From Lachnospiraceae bacterium UBA5895 (GTDB taxonomy: Bacteria > Bacillota > Clostridia > Lachnospirales > Lachnospiraceae), in contig DJEP01000033.1 of the NCBI GenBank assembly GCA_002431915.1, forward strand, positions 1-26,834: a stretch of 26,834 bases of DNA. Reading direction: 5' to 3'. Of this stretch, positions 8,269 to 15,921 are shown piece by piece. How positions within the stretch are numbered: the first letter of the stretch is position 1; each line of letters starts with the position of its first letter. The notes beneath the pieces were generated by a model, which was not told where the DNA came from, did not search any database, and saw nothing but the letters and a program-made list of their open reading frames with translations. A program made the translations under genes and the position numbers.

Positions 8269-8316
8269 AAAAAACTCCGCCCGGCCCCCGGACAAATCCG
8301 GAAACCAGACGGAGTT
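8269..8316 (-). terminator. Terminator of the butyrate operon
   Basis: On the minus strand, AACTCCGTCTGG (8305-8316) pairs with CCGGGCGGAGTT (8273-8284) around an inner TCCGGA/TCCGGG-rich region and runs into UUUUUU at 8269-8274. It lies 25 nt past the etfA stop, so etfA is the last gene of the operon. Confidence 0.85.
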
Positions 8317-8340
8317 CTTCTTATTATTCGATCTTCGGAA

Positions 8341-9402
8341 TTAGTTAGCTGCCTTCTCAGCCTTTGCAGCCTTCAGCTGCTCAGTCAGAGCGGGAACGAT
8401 CTTGTTCAGATCTCCTACGATACCGTAGTCAGCTACATCAAAGATAGGAGCGGTCTCATCTTTGTTGATTGCAACAATGAGATCAGACTCTTCCATACCT
8501 GCTACGTGCTGGATAGCACCGGAGATACCGATTGCGAAGTAGACCTGAGGACGAACGGTCTTACCGGTCTGCCCAACCTGCAGATCCTTAGGCTTCCAGC
8601 CGTTATCTACAACTGCACGAGAGCAGGATACGGTACCGCCCAGAACCTCTGCCAGATCATCCAGGATCTTGAAGTTCTCTGCACTGCCGACTCCACGGCC
8701 ACCGGATACCAGGATCTTAGCATCCATAATATCAACGGTATCGGATACAGCCTTAACGACTTCCTTGATGGTTACGTATTTGTTGTTCGGTGTGAAGCCG
8801 GGATTGTACTCCTCAATTACAGCCTTTGCACCAGCGATAGGAGCAATCTTCTGCATAACGCCGGGACGAACGGTTGCCATCTGAGGTCTGTTGTCAGGAC
8901 ATGCGATGGTAGCGATGGTGTTACCACCGAATGCAGGACGGGTCATCAGCAGCTGGTTGTGCTTCTGCTCCTGTCCGGGGATAGCAACAAGAGGGAAATC
9001 ACCGATTTCCAGTACCGTACAGTCTGCGGTCAGACCGGTCTTAACTCTTGCGGAAACGGTAGGTCCCAGATCACGTCCGATAGCGGTTGCACCTACCAGA
9101 ACGATTTCGGGCTTATACTTCTCAATAACGGATGCCAGTGCATGTGCATAAGGCTCGGTTCTGTAAGTCTCCAGTTCAGGATCATCTACGAGGATCACCT
9201 TATCTGCACCATACTCAGCCAGTTTGTCAGCCAGTCCTTTTACTTTATAACCGATCAGAACCGCGGTTACCTCGGTTCCCAGCTTTTCAGCCAGCTCTTT
9301 ACCTTTGCCGAGCAGCTCCAATGCGATACCGCTGACCTCATTGTCTACCTGCTGGGCGAACACATATACACCCTTGTATTCTTCAATATTATTGGTTACC
9401 AT
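8341..9402 (-). CDS. etfA: Electron transfer flavoprotein alpha subunit (butyryl-CoA dehydrogenase partner)
   Basis: The 353-aa protein pairs with EtfB and Bcd. The N-terminal domain (about 1-200) has the Etf alpha/beta fold pattern including VGATAIGRDLGP near residues 103-114. The C-terminal FAD-binding domain contains SGGRGVGSAENF (about 233-244), VGQTGKTVRPQVYFAIGISGAIQH (277-299, split by the FAD contact GQTGKTV) and VAINKDETAPIFDVADYGIVGD. In clostridia EtfAB-Bcd bifurcates electrons from NADH to ferredoxin and crotonyl-CoA. The start has TAGGAGG and lies 15 nt after the etfB stop. It is the last gene before the operon terminator. The C-terminus ends in an Ala/Lys-rich tail with no known role. 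Confidence 0.96.
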   Translation of the reverse strand: MVTNNIEEYKGVYVFAQQVDNEVSGIALELLGKGKELAEKLGTEVTAVLIGYKVKGLADKLAEYGADKVILVDDPELETYRTEPYAHALASVIEKYKPEIVLVGATAIGRDLGPTVSARVKTGLTADCTVLEIGDFPLVAIPGQEQKHNQLLMTRPAFGGNTIATIACPDNRPQMATVRPGVMQKIAPIAGAKAVIEEYNPGFTPNNKYVTIKEVVKAVSDTVDIMDAKILVSGGRGVGSAENFKILDDLAEVLGGTVSCSRAVVDNGWKPKDLQVGQTGKTVRPQVYFAIGISGAIQHVAGMEESDLIVAINKDETAPIFDVADYGIVGDLNKIVPALTEQLKAAKAEKAAN

Positions 9403-9417
9403 GGTTTGCCTCCTATA

Positions 9418-10203
9418 TTAGATGATGTGCTTTTCTTTGAATTTAGCCACAATGTAAGCAGCTCCGTCTTCGGGTGAATCGGGAACGATCTTCTCGCCTG
9501 CGCCCTTACGAACTTTATCGGATGCCTTTGCGATCTTGGTAGGAGATCCCTTCAGACCAAGGTTGCTGTCATCAACATCTTTCAGATCAGCTCTGCCCCA
9601 GGTAGTAATCTCAGCCTTGCATGCATCGAAAATTCCTCCGGGAGTCATGTAACGAGGCTTATTCAGCTCAGACAAAGCAGTGATCAGGCAGGGCATCTTA
9701 GCTTCTACGATATGGTATCTGTCATCATACTGTCTCTGAACGATTACCTTGTCTCCGTCTACCTTGATATCCTGTGCATAGGAAATTACGGGAATTCCAA
9801 GATGCTCAGCGATCTGAGGACCTACCTGTGCGGTATCTCCGTCGATTGCCTGACGTCCGGTAATAATCAGGTCATAATCAAGATTTCTCAGTGCACCTGC
9901 AATAGTAGTGGAAGTAGCCCAGGTATCTGCGCCGCCCAGTACTCTGTCGGTAACCAGGATTGCTTTGTCAGCGCCCATAGCCAGAGCCTCGCGAAGAGCA
10001 TCTGCTGCCTTGGGAAGACCCATGGTCAGTACGGTAACTTCTGCGCCGAGCTCATCCTTCAGCCGCAGTGCAGCTTCCAGACCGGCCTTATCATCGGGAT
10101 TCATGATAGCAAGCATTGCGCCTCTGTCAAGAGTTCCGTCAGGATTGAATTTAACACCGCCCTTGGTATCGGGCACCTGCTTAATACAAACAACAATCTT
10201 CAT
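9418..10203 (-). CDS. etfB: Electron transfer flavoprotein beta subunit
   Basis: The 261-aa subunit contains the family N-terminus MKIVVCIKQVPDT, then VLTMGLPKAADALREALAMGADKAILVTD, the GADTWATS segment, and the nucleotide-binding RQAIDGDTAQVGPQ at residues 117-130. These match the EtfB of bifurcating Bcd-Etf complexes, in which EtfB carries the flavin that accepts electrons from NADH. Bifurcation is known for clostridial homologues and inferred here. It follows bcd by 42 nt with no hairpin in that gap, and precedes etfA by 15 nt, consistent with stoichiometric co-translation of the pair. Confidence 0.95.
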   Translation of the reverse strand: MKIVVCIKQVPDTKGGVKFNPDGTLDRGAMLAIMNPDDKAGLEAALRLKDELGAEVTVLTMGLPKAADALREALAMGADKAILVTDRVLGGADTWATSTTIAGALRNLDYDLIITGRQAIDGDTAQVGPQIAEHLGIPVISYAQDIKVDGDKVIVQRQYDDRYHIVEAKMPCLITALSELNKPRYMTPGGIFDACKAEITTWGRADLKDVDDSNLGLKGSPTKIAKASDKVRKGAGEKIVPDSPEDGAAYIVAKFKEKHII

Positions 10204-10245
10204 TGTATTTTCTCCTTACTTTTCTAATTATTCATTCAACAACGC

Positions 10246-11412
10246 TTACTTCAGCAGATCTGCAGAGATAACCATTCTCTGAACTTCAGAAGTACCTTCG
10301 TAGATCTCGGTGATCTTGGCATCACGCATCATACGCTCTACTTCGTACTCTCTGATGTAACCGTAACCACCGTGGAGCTGAACAGCCTTGGTAGTAACCT
10401 CCATAGCAACCTCAGCAGCATACAGCTTAGCCATAGCAGCTTCTACAGAGTAAGAAATCTTAGGATTGGTCTTGAACTCATCCTTCTTGCGAGCAGCCTT
10501 GTATACCAGCATCTTGGCAGCCTCAACCTTGGTAGCCATATCAGCCAGCTGGAACTGTGTATTCTGGAATCCGGAAATGGACTTTCCGAACTGTTTTCTC
10601 TCCTTGGTGTAAGCAACGGTTCTCTCCAGAGCGCCCTCTGCAATACCAAGAGCCTGGGAAGCGATACCGATACGTCCGCCGTCCAGCGTGTGCATTGCGA
10701 TCTTGAAGCCCTGTCCCTGCTTGCCCAGCATATTTTCCTTAGGAATACGGCAATCGGTGAAGATCAGCTCATAAGTGGAAGAACCCCTGATACCCATCTT
10801 CTTTTCCTTAGTACCGAAAGTAAATCCGGGAGTACCCTTCTCAACGATAAAGGAAGAGATCTCCTTCATCTTTCTGCCTCTCTTTTCTACGGTACCGGTA
10901 ACTGCGATCACGATATAAACATCAGCCTCTTTACCATTGGTAATGAAGCACTTGGAACCATTGATTACCCACTCATCGCCATCCAATACAGCCTTGGTCT
11001 GCTGACCCTGAGCATCGGTACCCGCACCGGGCTCGGTCAGACCGAAAGCACCGATTTTACGACCGCTTGCCAGATCGGGAACATATTTCTGCTTCTGCTC
11101 TTCAGTACCGAAAGTCATGATAGGATCGATACACAGAGAGGTATGTGCGGATACGATAACGCCTGTGGTTGCACAAACCTTGGAAAGTTCCTCAACGCAC
11201 ATAGCGTAGGTCAGAGTATCGCAACCCTGTCCACCGTACTCCTTGGGAACGGGAATTCCCATGAAGCCGTACTTAGCCATCTTCTCTACGGTCTCTCTGG
11301 GGAAAGCTTCGGTCTCGTCAACTTCCTGTGCAAGAGGTTTTACTTCGTTCTCGGCGAACTCTTTGAAGAGCTGTCTCGCCATCTCATGCTCTTTGGATAA
11401 TGTAAAATCCAT
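10246..11412 (-). CDS. bcd: Butyryl-CoA dehydrogenase
   Basis: The 388-aa flavoenzyme reduces crotonyl-CoA to butyryl-CoA. Acyl-CoA dehydrogenase landmarks are FGLTEPGAGTDAQGQQT, the adenine/FAD segment KMGIRGSSTYELIFTDCRIP, QLHGGYGYIREYEVERMMRDAKI, and the catalytic base Glu372 in EIYEGTSEVQR near the C-terminus. Length and order fit short-chain acyl-CoA dehydrogenases, and the adjacent etfBA identifies the butyryl-CoA enzyme rather than a generic acyl-CoA dehydrogenase. A TGGAGGA ribosome site precedes the ATG. The 139-nt gap from hbd is the longest in the operon and contains a 70-nt nested hairpin, which may decouple expression of bcd-etfBA from thl-crt-hbd. Confidence 0.96.
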   Translation of the reverse strand: MDFTLSKEHEMARQLFKEFAENEVKPLAQEVDETEAFPRETVEKMAKYGFMGIPVPKEYGGQGCDTLTYAMCVEELSKVCATTGVIVSAHTSLCIDPIMTFGTEEQKQKYVPDLASGRKIGAFGLTEPGAGTDAQGQQTKAVLDGDEWVINGSKCFITNGKEADVYIVIAVTGTVEKRGRKMKEISSFIVEKGTPGFTFGTKEKKMGIRGSSTYELIFTDCRIPKENMLGKQGQGFKIAMHTLDGGRIGIASQALGIAEGALERTVAYTKERKQFGKSISGFQNTQFQLADMATKVEAAKMLVYKAARKKDEFKTNPKISYSVEAAMAKLYAAEVAMEVTTKAVQLHGGYGYIREYEVERMMRDAKITEIYEGTSEVQRMVISADLLK

Positions 11413-11474
11413 GATGTTAATCCTCCATTGTTATTTATACTTGGTTGTAATTATTTATAAATACCACTATCAAA

Positions 11475-11544
11475 CTGTTCAGAGCTGCATTCGCAAAACC
11501 GCCTCTGCGAGGCTTTCCTTTTGCTCATGCATGGCTCTGAACAG
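11475..11544. repeat. 70-nt nested palindrome between hbd and bcd
   Basis: Four stems nest around one centre: CTGTTCAGAGC (11475-11485) with 11534-11544, TGCAT (11486-11490) with ATGCA (11527-11531), GCAAAA (11493-11498) with TTTTGC (11519-11524), and GCCTC (11501-11505) with GAGGC (11509-11513). All 27 pairs are Watson-Crick; the internal loops are small (0/2, 2/2, 2/5). It starts a few bases past the hbd stop. No long U tract follows on the minus strand, so it is unlikely to be a plain terminator. It looks like an extragenic palindromic repeat or an RNA processing/stability element. Confidence 0.75.
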
Positions 11545-11551
11545 ATCACAA

Positions 11552-12424
11552 TTACTGTGCATCCACAGGAGTCTTGGTGCGGTCTGCATTGTATACATAG
11601 AAGCCCTTGCCTGTCTTCACACCAAGGTTGCCGCCGCGAACCATCTTACGGATCAGAGGACATGCACGATACTTGCTGTCACCGGTCTCATTGTACAGAA
11701 CATCCATAATTGCAAGGCAGATATCCAGTCCTACGAAATCGCCCAGCTCCAGGGGGCCCATAGGATGATTAGCGCCCAGCTTCATAGCTGCATCGATACC
11801 TGCGATATCGGATACACCTTCCATCTTGATGAAAGCTGCTTCGTTGATCATAGGAATCAGAATACGGTTAACAACAAATCCTGCTGCCTCGTTCACCTGT
11901 ACGGGAGTCTTGCCGATCTCTTCGGAGATCTTCTTGATGGTATCTACGGTCTCTGCGGGAGTATTCACACCTGCAATTACCTCTACCAGTTTCATACGGT
12001 CTGCGGGATTGAAGAAATGCATACCGATCAGAGGACGGGTCAGTCCGTTGCCGATTTCAGTAATGGAAAGGCTGGAGGTGTTGGAAGCGAATACACACTC
12101 AGGTTTGCAGATCTTGTCCAGCTCACCGAAGGTGGTCTTCTTAACTTCCATGTTCTCGAAAGCTGCTTCTACGATCAGATCACAGTCTGCACACAGATCT
12201 TCCTTCAGACCCGGAGTGATCTTAGCTACGATAGCATCAACTGCTTCCTGAGTCAGCTTGCCTTTTTCTACCAGTCTTGCATAGCCTTTTACTATCTTAG
12301 CCTTGCCGCCTTCTGCCCACTCCTGCTTGATATCGCAAAGAGCTACTTCATATCCGTCTACCTGGGCAAATGCTTTTGCAATGCCCTGTCCCATGGTACC
12401 TGCACCGATAATACCTACTTTCAT
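11552..12424 (-). CDS. hbd: 3-hydroxybutyryl-CoA dehydrogenase
   Basis: The 290-aa enzyme reduces acetoacetyl-CoA to 3-hydroxybutyryl-CoA with NAD(P)H in the cytoplasm. The N-terminal Rossmann motif is GIIGAGTMGQGIAKAFA (5-20). NTSSLSITEI near residues 115-124 and GMHFFNPADRMKLVEVI with the catalytic His136 follow, then the substrate-binding GFVVNRILIPMINEA and the C-terminal GGNLGVKTGKGFYVY, which is diagnostic of the short-chain enzyme. The ATG has AGGAGGA upstream. It lies 41 nt after crt and precedes the large hairpin and bcd. Confidence 0.96.
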   Translation of the reverse strand: MKVGIIGAGTMGQGIAKAFAQVDGYEVALCDIKQEWAEGGKAKIVKGYARLVEKGKLTQEAVDAIVAKITPGLKEDLCADCDLIVEAAFENMEVKKTTFGELDKICKPECVFASNTSSLSITEIGNGLTRPLIGMHFFNPADRMKLVEVIAGVNTPAETVDTIKKISEEIGKTPVQVNEAAGFVVNRILIPMINEAAFIKMEGVSDIAGIDAAMKLGANHPMGPLELGDFVGLDICLAIMDVLYNETGDSKYRACPLIRKMVRGGNLGVKTGKGFYVYNADRTKTPVDAQ

Positions 12425-12465
12425 GGTAAATCCTCCTGTTTTCTATACATTCTATATTTTAAAAA

Positions 12466-13290
12466 CTATTTATTTTGGAAAGGCTCTTTTACTTTTTCCT
12501 TGTTCTTGTCAAGGAAGAAAGCCATACCATACTTCTGGTCTTCTGTCTCGAAGCAATCTCCGAACAGTTTCTCTTCAATAACCACTGCCTGATCCATATC
12601 AGCATCCAGGCCCTCGTTAATAGCCTTCTTGCAGTTGCGGACTGCAACGGGAGCGTTCTTGGCAATAGTGGCTGCCATCTTCTGTGCTGCTGCCAGCATT
12701 ACTTCCTGTGCGCTCTTTACTACATTGCCGTCTGCATCTGTCTCAGCGCTGTATACTTCATTTACCAGACCGATTCTGTAAGCGTCTGCTGCCTTGATAT
12801 TGCGTGCGGTGTAGATCATCTGTTTCGCCATGCCTGCACCTACCAGACGAGCCAGTCTCTGGGTTCCGCCGAAACCGGGGGTGATTCCCAGTCCTGCCTC
12901 GGGCTGTCCGAATACTGCATTATCGGAACAGATTCTGATGTCACAACTCATGGAGATCTCGCATCCGCCGCCCAGAGCGAAGCCATTGACAGCTGCGATC
13001 ACGGGAATGGGGAAAGTCTCGATCTTGCGGAAAACATCATTTCCCTTTTTACCGAATGCTTCACCCTCTGCCTTGGTCAGAGTGCTCATCTCACCGATAT
13101 CTGCGCCTGCCACGAAAGACTTGGCACCTGCACCGGTAATGATCAGGCAGCGAACCGTTGCCAGATCTACGGCATCCAAAGTTGCATTTAGCTCATCCAG
13201 TACCTGAGAATTCAGCGCGTTCAATGCCTTCTCACGGTTGATGGTAATGGTTGCCACATTGCCATTCTGTTCATATAAAATGTAATCCAT
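12466..13290 (-). CDS. crt: 3-hydroxybutyryl-CoA dehydratase (crotonase)
   Basis: The 274-aa enoyl-CoA hydratase/isomerase-fold enzyme dehydrates 3-hydroxybutyryl-CoA to crotonyl-CoA. The oxyanion-hole regions SFVAGADIGEM (58-68) and VNGFALGGGCEISMSCD (101-117) are intact, with catalytic glutamates Glu111 and Glu131, the latter in FGQPEAGLGITPGFGGTQRL. It is a little longer than the usual crotonase of about 260 aa, with an insertion near AETDADGNVVKSAQ. It is separated from thl by 82 nt holding a hairpin. Other enoyl-CoA hydratases share these motifs; position in the thl-crt-hbd-bcd operon sets the substrate. Confidence 0.95.
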   Translation of the reverse strand: MDYILYEQNGNVATITINREKALNALNSQVLDELNATLDAVDLATVRCLIITGAGAKSFVAGADIGEMSTLTKAEGEAFGKKGNDVFRKIETFPIPVIAAVNGFALGGGCEISMSCDIRICSDNAVFGQPEAGLGITPGFGGTQRLARLVGAGMAKQMIYTARNIKAADAYRIGLVNEVYSAETDADGNVVKSAQEVMLAAAQKMAATIAKNAPVAVRNCKKAINEGLDADMDQAVVIEEKLFGDCFETEDQKYGMAFFLDKNKEKVKEPFQNK

Positions 13291-13305
13291 TTCTTTACCT
13301 CATTT

Positions 13306-13368
13306 CAATTTAGCAAATTTCTCGGAACCACGCTAAGGCGATAGAAATTCTACCGCCCAGCGAAATTG
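13306..13368. repeat. Palindromic hairpin between thl and crt
   Basis: The core is CGCT (13331-13334), GGCG (13337-13340), TAGAA (13342-13346), then TTCTA (13348-13352), CGCC (13354-13357), AGCG (13359-13362). Outer arms AATTTC (13316-13321) and GAAATT (13362-13367) add a further stem. There is no U tract in the minus direction after it, so it is more likely a processing or stabilising structure than a terminator. The operon thus has hairpins in two of its gaps. Confidence 0.6.
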
Positions 13369-13372
13369 TCTA

Positions 13373-14557
13373 TTAATCCTCGATCTTAACGATGGTGGAG
13401 CAGCCCATACCACCGCCGATGCACAGAGTAGCCAGACCTGTCTTGGCTCCTCTTGCCTGCATCTCATGCAGCAGAGTTACCAGAATACGGCATCCGGAAG
13501 CTCCTACGGGATGTCCCAGAGCAATAGCACCGCCGTTGGGGTTCAGCTGCTTGTCTACATCGATGCCCAGTTCCTTGCCAACTGCTACGGACTGTGCTGC
13601 GAATGCTTCGTTAGCCTCAATGATGTCGAAGTCTTCGATCTTCATACCGGTTTTAGCCATTACCTTCTTGGTGGAAGCTACAGGACCGATACCCATAACC
13701 TCGGGACGAACGCCTGCCAGAGCGCCTGCTACGAAAGTAGCCATAGGCTTAACTCCCAGCTCCTTAGCCTTCTCTTCGCTCATTACAACGATAGCAGCTG
13801 CGCCGTCGTTGATACCGGAAGCGTTACCTGCGGTAACGAATCCGCCGGGGTTGATGGCACGAAGCTTAGCCAGACCTTCGATAGTAGAACCATGACGAGG
13901 ACCTTCATCGGTATCGAAGATGATGGTCTCTTTCTTCTTCTTAACTTCTACGGGAACGATCTCTGCCTTGAAAGCACCGTTCTTCTGAGCTTCTTCAGCC
14001 TTTAACTGGCTCTTTAATGCGAACTCATCCAGCTCTTCACGGGTAAGTCCCCACTCTTCGCAGATATTATCTGCGGTCTTAATCATATGATAATCATTGA
14101 AAGCATCCCAAAGTGCATCTTTGATCATGGTATCTACCATGGTTGCGTTACCCATGCGATAACCGTAACGTCCCTGAGGAATTGCGTAAGGAGCCATAGA
14201 CATATTCTCCATACCACCTGCTACTACGATGTCAGCATCACCTGCCATGATCATCTGTGCAGCCTGGTTCACACAGTTCAGACCGGAACCACATACCACA
14301 TTCATGGTAACTGCGGGTACTTCGATGGGAAGTCCTGCCTTGATGGAAGCCTGACGTGCTACGTTCTGTCCCTGTCCGGCCTGGATAACACATCCCATGT
14401 ATACCTGGTCAACTGCTTCGGGAGCAACGCCTGCTCTCTTCAGAGCCTCCTTGATTACGATAGCGCCCAGCTCCGCTGCAGGAGTTGTGCTTAAGGTTCC
14501 GCCCATGGTACCGATTGCGGTACGGCAAGCGCCTGCTAATACAACTTTCTTTGCCAT
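13373..14557 (-). CDS. thl: Acetyl-CoA C-acetyltransferase (thiolase)
   Basis: The 394-aa thiolase condenses two acetyl-CoA to acetoacetyl-CoA, the first step of butyrate synthesis. The nucleophile is Cys89 in NVVCGSGLNC. EANEAFAAQ, GGAIALGHPVGASGCR with His349, and the C-terminal CIGGGMGCS with Cys379 complete the active site. A GTG at 14572 gives five extra residues, but GGAGG ends eight nt before the ATG at 14557, and the sequence from there (MAKKVVLAGACRTAIG) is the family start. It is the first gene of the operon, behind a promoter and Rex-box match at 14645-14696. The degradative thiolase of fatty-acid oxidation is an alternative only on sequence, not on context. Confidence 0.96.
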   Translation of the reverse strand: MAKKVVLAGACRTAIGTMGGTLSTTPAAELGAIVIKEALKRAGVAPEAVDQVYMGCVIQAGQGQNVARQASIKAGLPIEVPAVTMNVVCGSGLNCVNQAAQMIMAGDADIVVAGGMENMSMAPYAIPQGRYGYRMGNATMVDTMIKDALWDAFNDYHMIKTADNICEEWGLTREELDEFALKSQLKAEEAQKNGAFKAEIVPVEVKKKKETIIFDTDEGPRHGSTIEGLAKLRAINPGGFVTAGNASGINDGAAAIVVMSEEKAKELGVKPMATFVAGALAGVRPEVMGIGPVASTKKVMAKTGMKIEDFDIIEANEAFAAQSVAVGKELGIDVDKQLNPNGGAIALGHPVGASGCRILVTLLHEMQARGAKTGLATLCIGGGMGCSTIVKIED

Positions 14558-14603
14558 TTGTTTGTCCTCCACTTTTTTGTTTAGTTTCGTTTGGTTTGCT
14601 TTC

Positions 14604-14636
14604 TGAAATGTAGATTGTTATTTTTTTATCATTTCA
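14604..14636 (-). other. 5' leader stem of the thl operon
   Basis: TGAAATG (14604-14610) and CATTTCA (14630-14636) form a perfect 7-bp stem. The predicted transcription start is near 14638, so the stem would sit at the extreme 5' end of the operon mRNA, a position where hairpins commonly protect transcripts from decay. Confidence 0.4.
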
Positions 14637-14644
14637 CTGTTCCA

Positions 14645-14673
14645 ATTTTAACATAGGGCAATCTGTTTTGCAA
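14645..14673 (-). promoter_or_regulatory. Promoter of the thl-crt-hbd-bcd-etfBA operon
   Basis: Read on the minus strand, a TTGCAA -35 (14668-14673) and a TAAAAT -10 (14645-14650) are separated by exactly 17 nt. The leader to the thl ATG would be about 80 nt. A TTGACA at 14680-14685 has no acceptable -10 at 17-18 nt and was not chosen. Confidence 0.6.
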
Positions 14674-14678
14674 TGTTT

Positions 14679-14696
14679 TTGTCAAAAAAATAACAA
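14679..14696. promoter_or_regulatory. Candidate Rex operator upstream of thl
   Basis: TTGTCAAAAAAATAACAA matches 12 of the 14 fixed positions of the clostridial Rex consensus TTGTTAA-N4-TTAACAA. It ends five bases upstream of the chosen -35. Rex is the NADH/NAD+-sensing repressor known to control thl and the crt-bcd-etf genes in Clostridium. The site is inferred from the match and its position; A-rich DNA raises the chance of coincidence. Confidence 0.55.
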
Positions 14697-14720
14697 AATA
14701 ACAAATGAAATTTTTAGAAA

Positions 14721-15761
14721 CTAAAATTCTCTGATTTTGGTAGTGCGGATCCACTCTTTTGTGCCCTCGATCTTATGCACTTCCTGGGTGTGTTTTGCAA
14801 GGAATCTGGTCAATGGATACACGTCGATCCAAATCTCGTTGTCGCTCTCCTTCTGCTCTTCATCAAATACCAGTTCCAGTCCCCAGTGCAGATGGGTTAC
14901 TTCTATATTATTCACATTTTCCATGGTACTGTAGCCGGTATGTCCCATGTAGCCGATCACATCTCCTGCCGTCACTGTGCTGCCTTCTTCCAGCCCTTCC
15001 GCGTAGGGGTAGTTCTGCCTCAGATGGGCATAATAATAGTAACGTTTTTTATCAAAGCTGCGGATACCGATGCGCCAGCCTCCGTACCGGTTCCAGCCCA
15101 GTGCTTCCACAGTACCGGACTCCACCGCCGTAATAGGGGTTCCCACGAGCCCCATCATATCATGGCCTAAGTGTCTTCGTTGGTACCCGTAACTTCTTCC
15201 CACTCCGAAATCATCGTAATGGCTGTAGTCAAAACCTCCGGCAATGGGACAATAGCCCTTTAGTCCGTATTTTTTCTGCCAGCTGCTCAGTCCGTCTTCA
15301 CCAATCACCTCTGCTTCGTATTCTCCCACCAGTCCTCCCAGCGCAGCGCTGTAAGCTTCCAGATAATAGGGATAATATTTCATATCTTTTGTAAGGGTTT
15401 CTATGTCCGTCTCTCCCTCTGCCCATTTCCCGGCTGCTTCATTCAGAATCTTCAGCGCTTTTTTATCGAACTCGCCACCGGTTCTCGCCGCAGTATAGGC
15501 AAGCAGTGGGATCCATTCCACATGATGTTCCGTATCAAAGGTATCCACATCCCAGTCATATGCCCGACAGAGTGCCTCATAGGATACGGTAAAATCCACC
15601 CATTTGATATAGTCTTTTCCCGAGGCTGAGGTAGCGGTGACCACCGCCTGCTGCCCACCTTCTGTCCGGAACACACCTTTGTATAGAAATACCCCCGCCA
15701 TTAAAAACAGAAGCATTATCTCGATCCGGATTCCTGCCCGTAATCTTTTTTCCCTGTTCAT
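14721..15761 (-). CDS. Membrane-anchored M23 family peptidase (LytM-type)
   Basis: The 346-aa protein has an N-terminal transmembrane anchor (about residues 12-30) and an extracytoplasmic region ending in an M23 zinc-peptidase domain. The metal ligands and catalytic residues are visible: HxxxD as His197/Asp201 in RRHLGHDMMG, His246 in YYYYAHLRQ, and HxH as His290/His292 in THLHWGLEL. GTPITAVESGTVEALG and DVIGYMGHTG are typical of the fold. Residues 50-170 form a helical region with no motif I recognise. M23 enzymes cleave peptide cross-links in peptidoglycan; some sporulation members have other roles. It stands alone between the hpf terminator and the thl promoter. The start at 15761 has AGGACAGG close upstream. 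Confidence 0.88.
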   Translation of the reverse strand: MNREKRLRAGIRIEIMLLFLMAGVFLYKGVFRTEGGQQAVVTATSASGKDYIKWVDFTVSYEALCRAYDWDVDTFDTEHHVEWIPLLAYTAARTGGEFDKKALKILNEAAGKWAEGETDIETLTKDMKYYPYYLEAYSAALGGLVGEYEAEVIGEDGLSSWQKKYGLKGYCPIAGGFDYSHYDDFGVGRSYGYQRRHLGHDMMGLVGTPITAVESGTVEALGWNRYGGWRIGIRSFDKKRYYYYAHLRQNYPYAEGLEEGSTVTAGDVIGYMGHTGYSTMENVNNIEVTHLHWGLELVFDEEQKESDNEIWIDVYPLTRFLAKHTQEVHKIEGTKEWIRTTKIREF

Positions 15762-15857
15762 TCCCCTGTCCTGCTCTTCGTTCCTCCCTATAGGTTATGT
15801 CTGTGATTTTTCCGGTATTCTGACAATTCGAAAATCTCCGGGGGCTTTTCCGCACAA

Positions 15858-15891
15858 TAAAAACAGCCTGCCGGAACTTCCGACAAGCTGT
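15858..15891 (-). terminator. Terminator of hpf
   Basis: On the minus strand ACAGC-TTGTCGGAA pairs with TTCCGGCAG-GCTGT (15863-15891), with a G-U wobble, and runs into UUUUU at 15859-15863. It lies about 30 nt past the hpf stop. Confidence 0.85.
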
Positions 15892-15921
15892 ATATTGTCA
15901 TATTTAGTTTTATGTTCCGGT

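Noticed and set aside
8506..9477. Long plus-strand frame of 323 aa opposite etfA
   Set aside because: It is the antisense shadow of etfA, with no ribosome site or family resemblance; the same holds for long frames opposite bcd, hbd and crt.
14697..14723. Terminator for the M23 peptidase gene
   Set aside because: AATTTTAG/CTAAAAATT is a weak AU-only stem overlapping the stop codon; no GC-rich hairpin is present.
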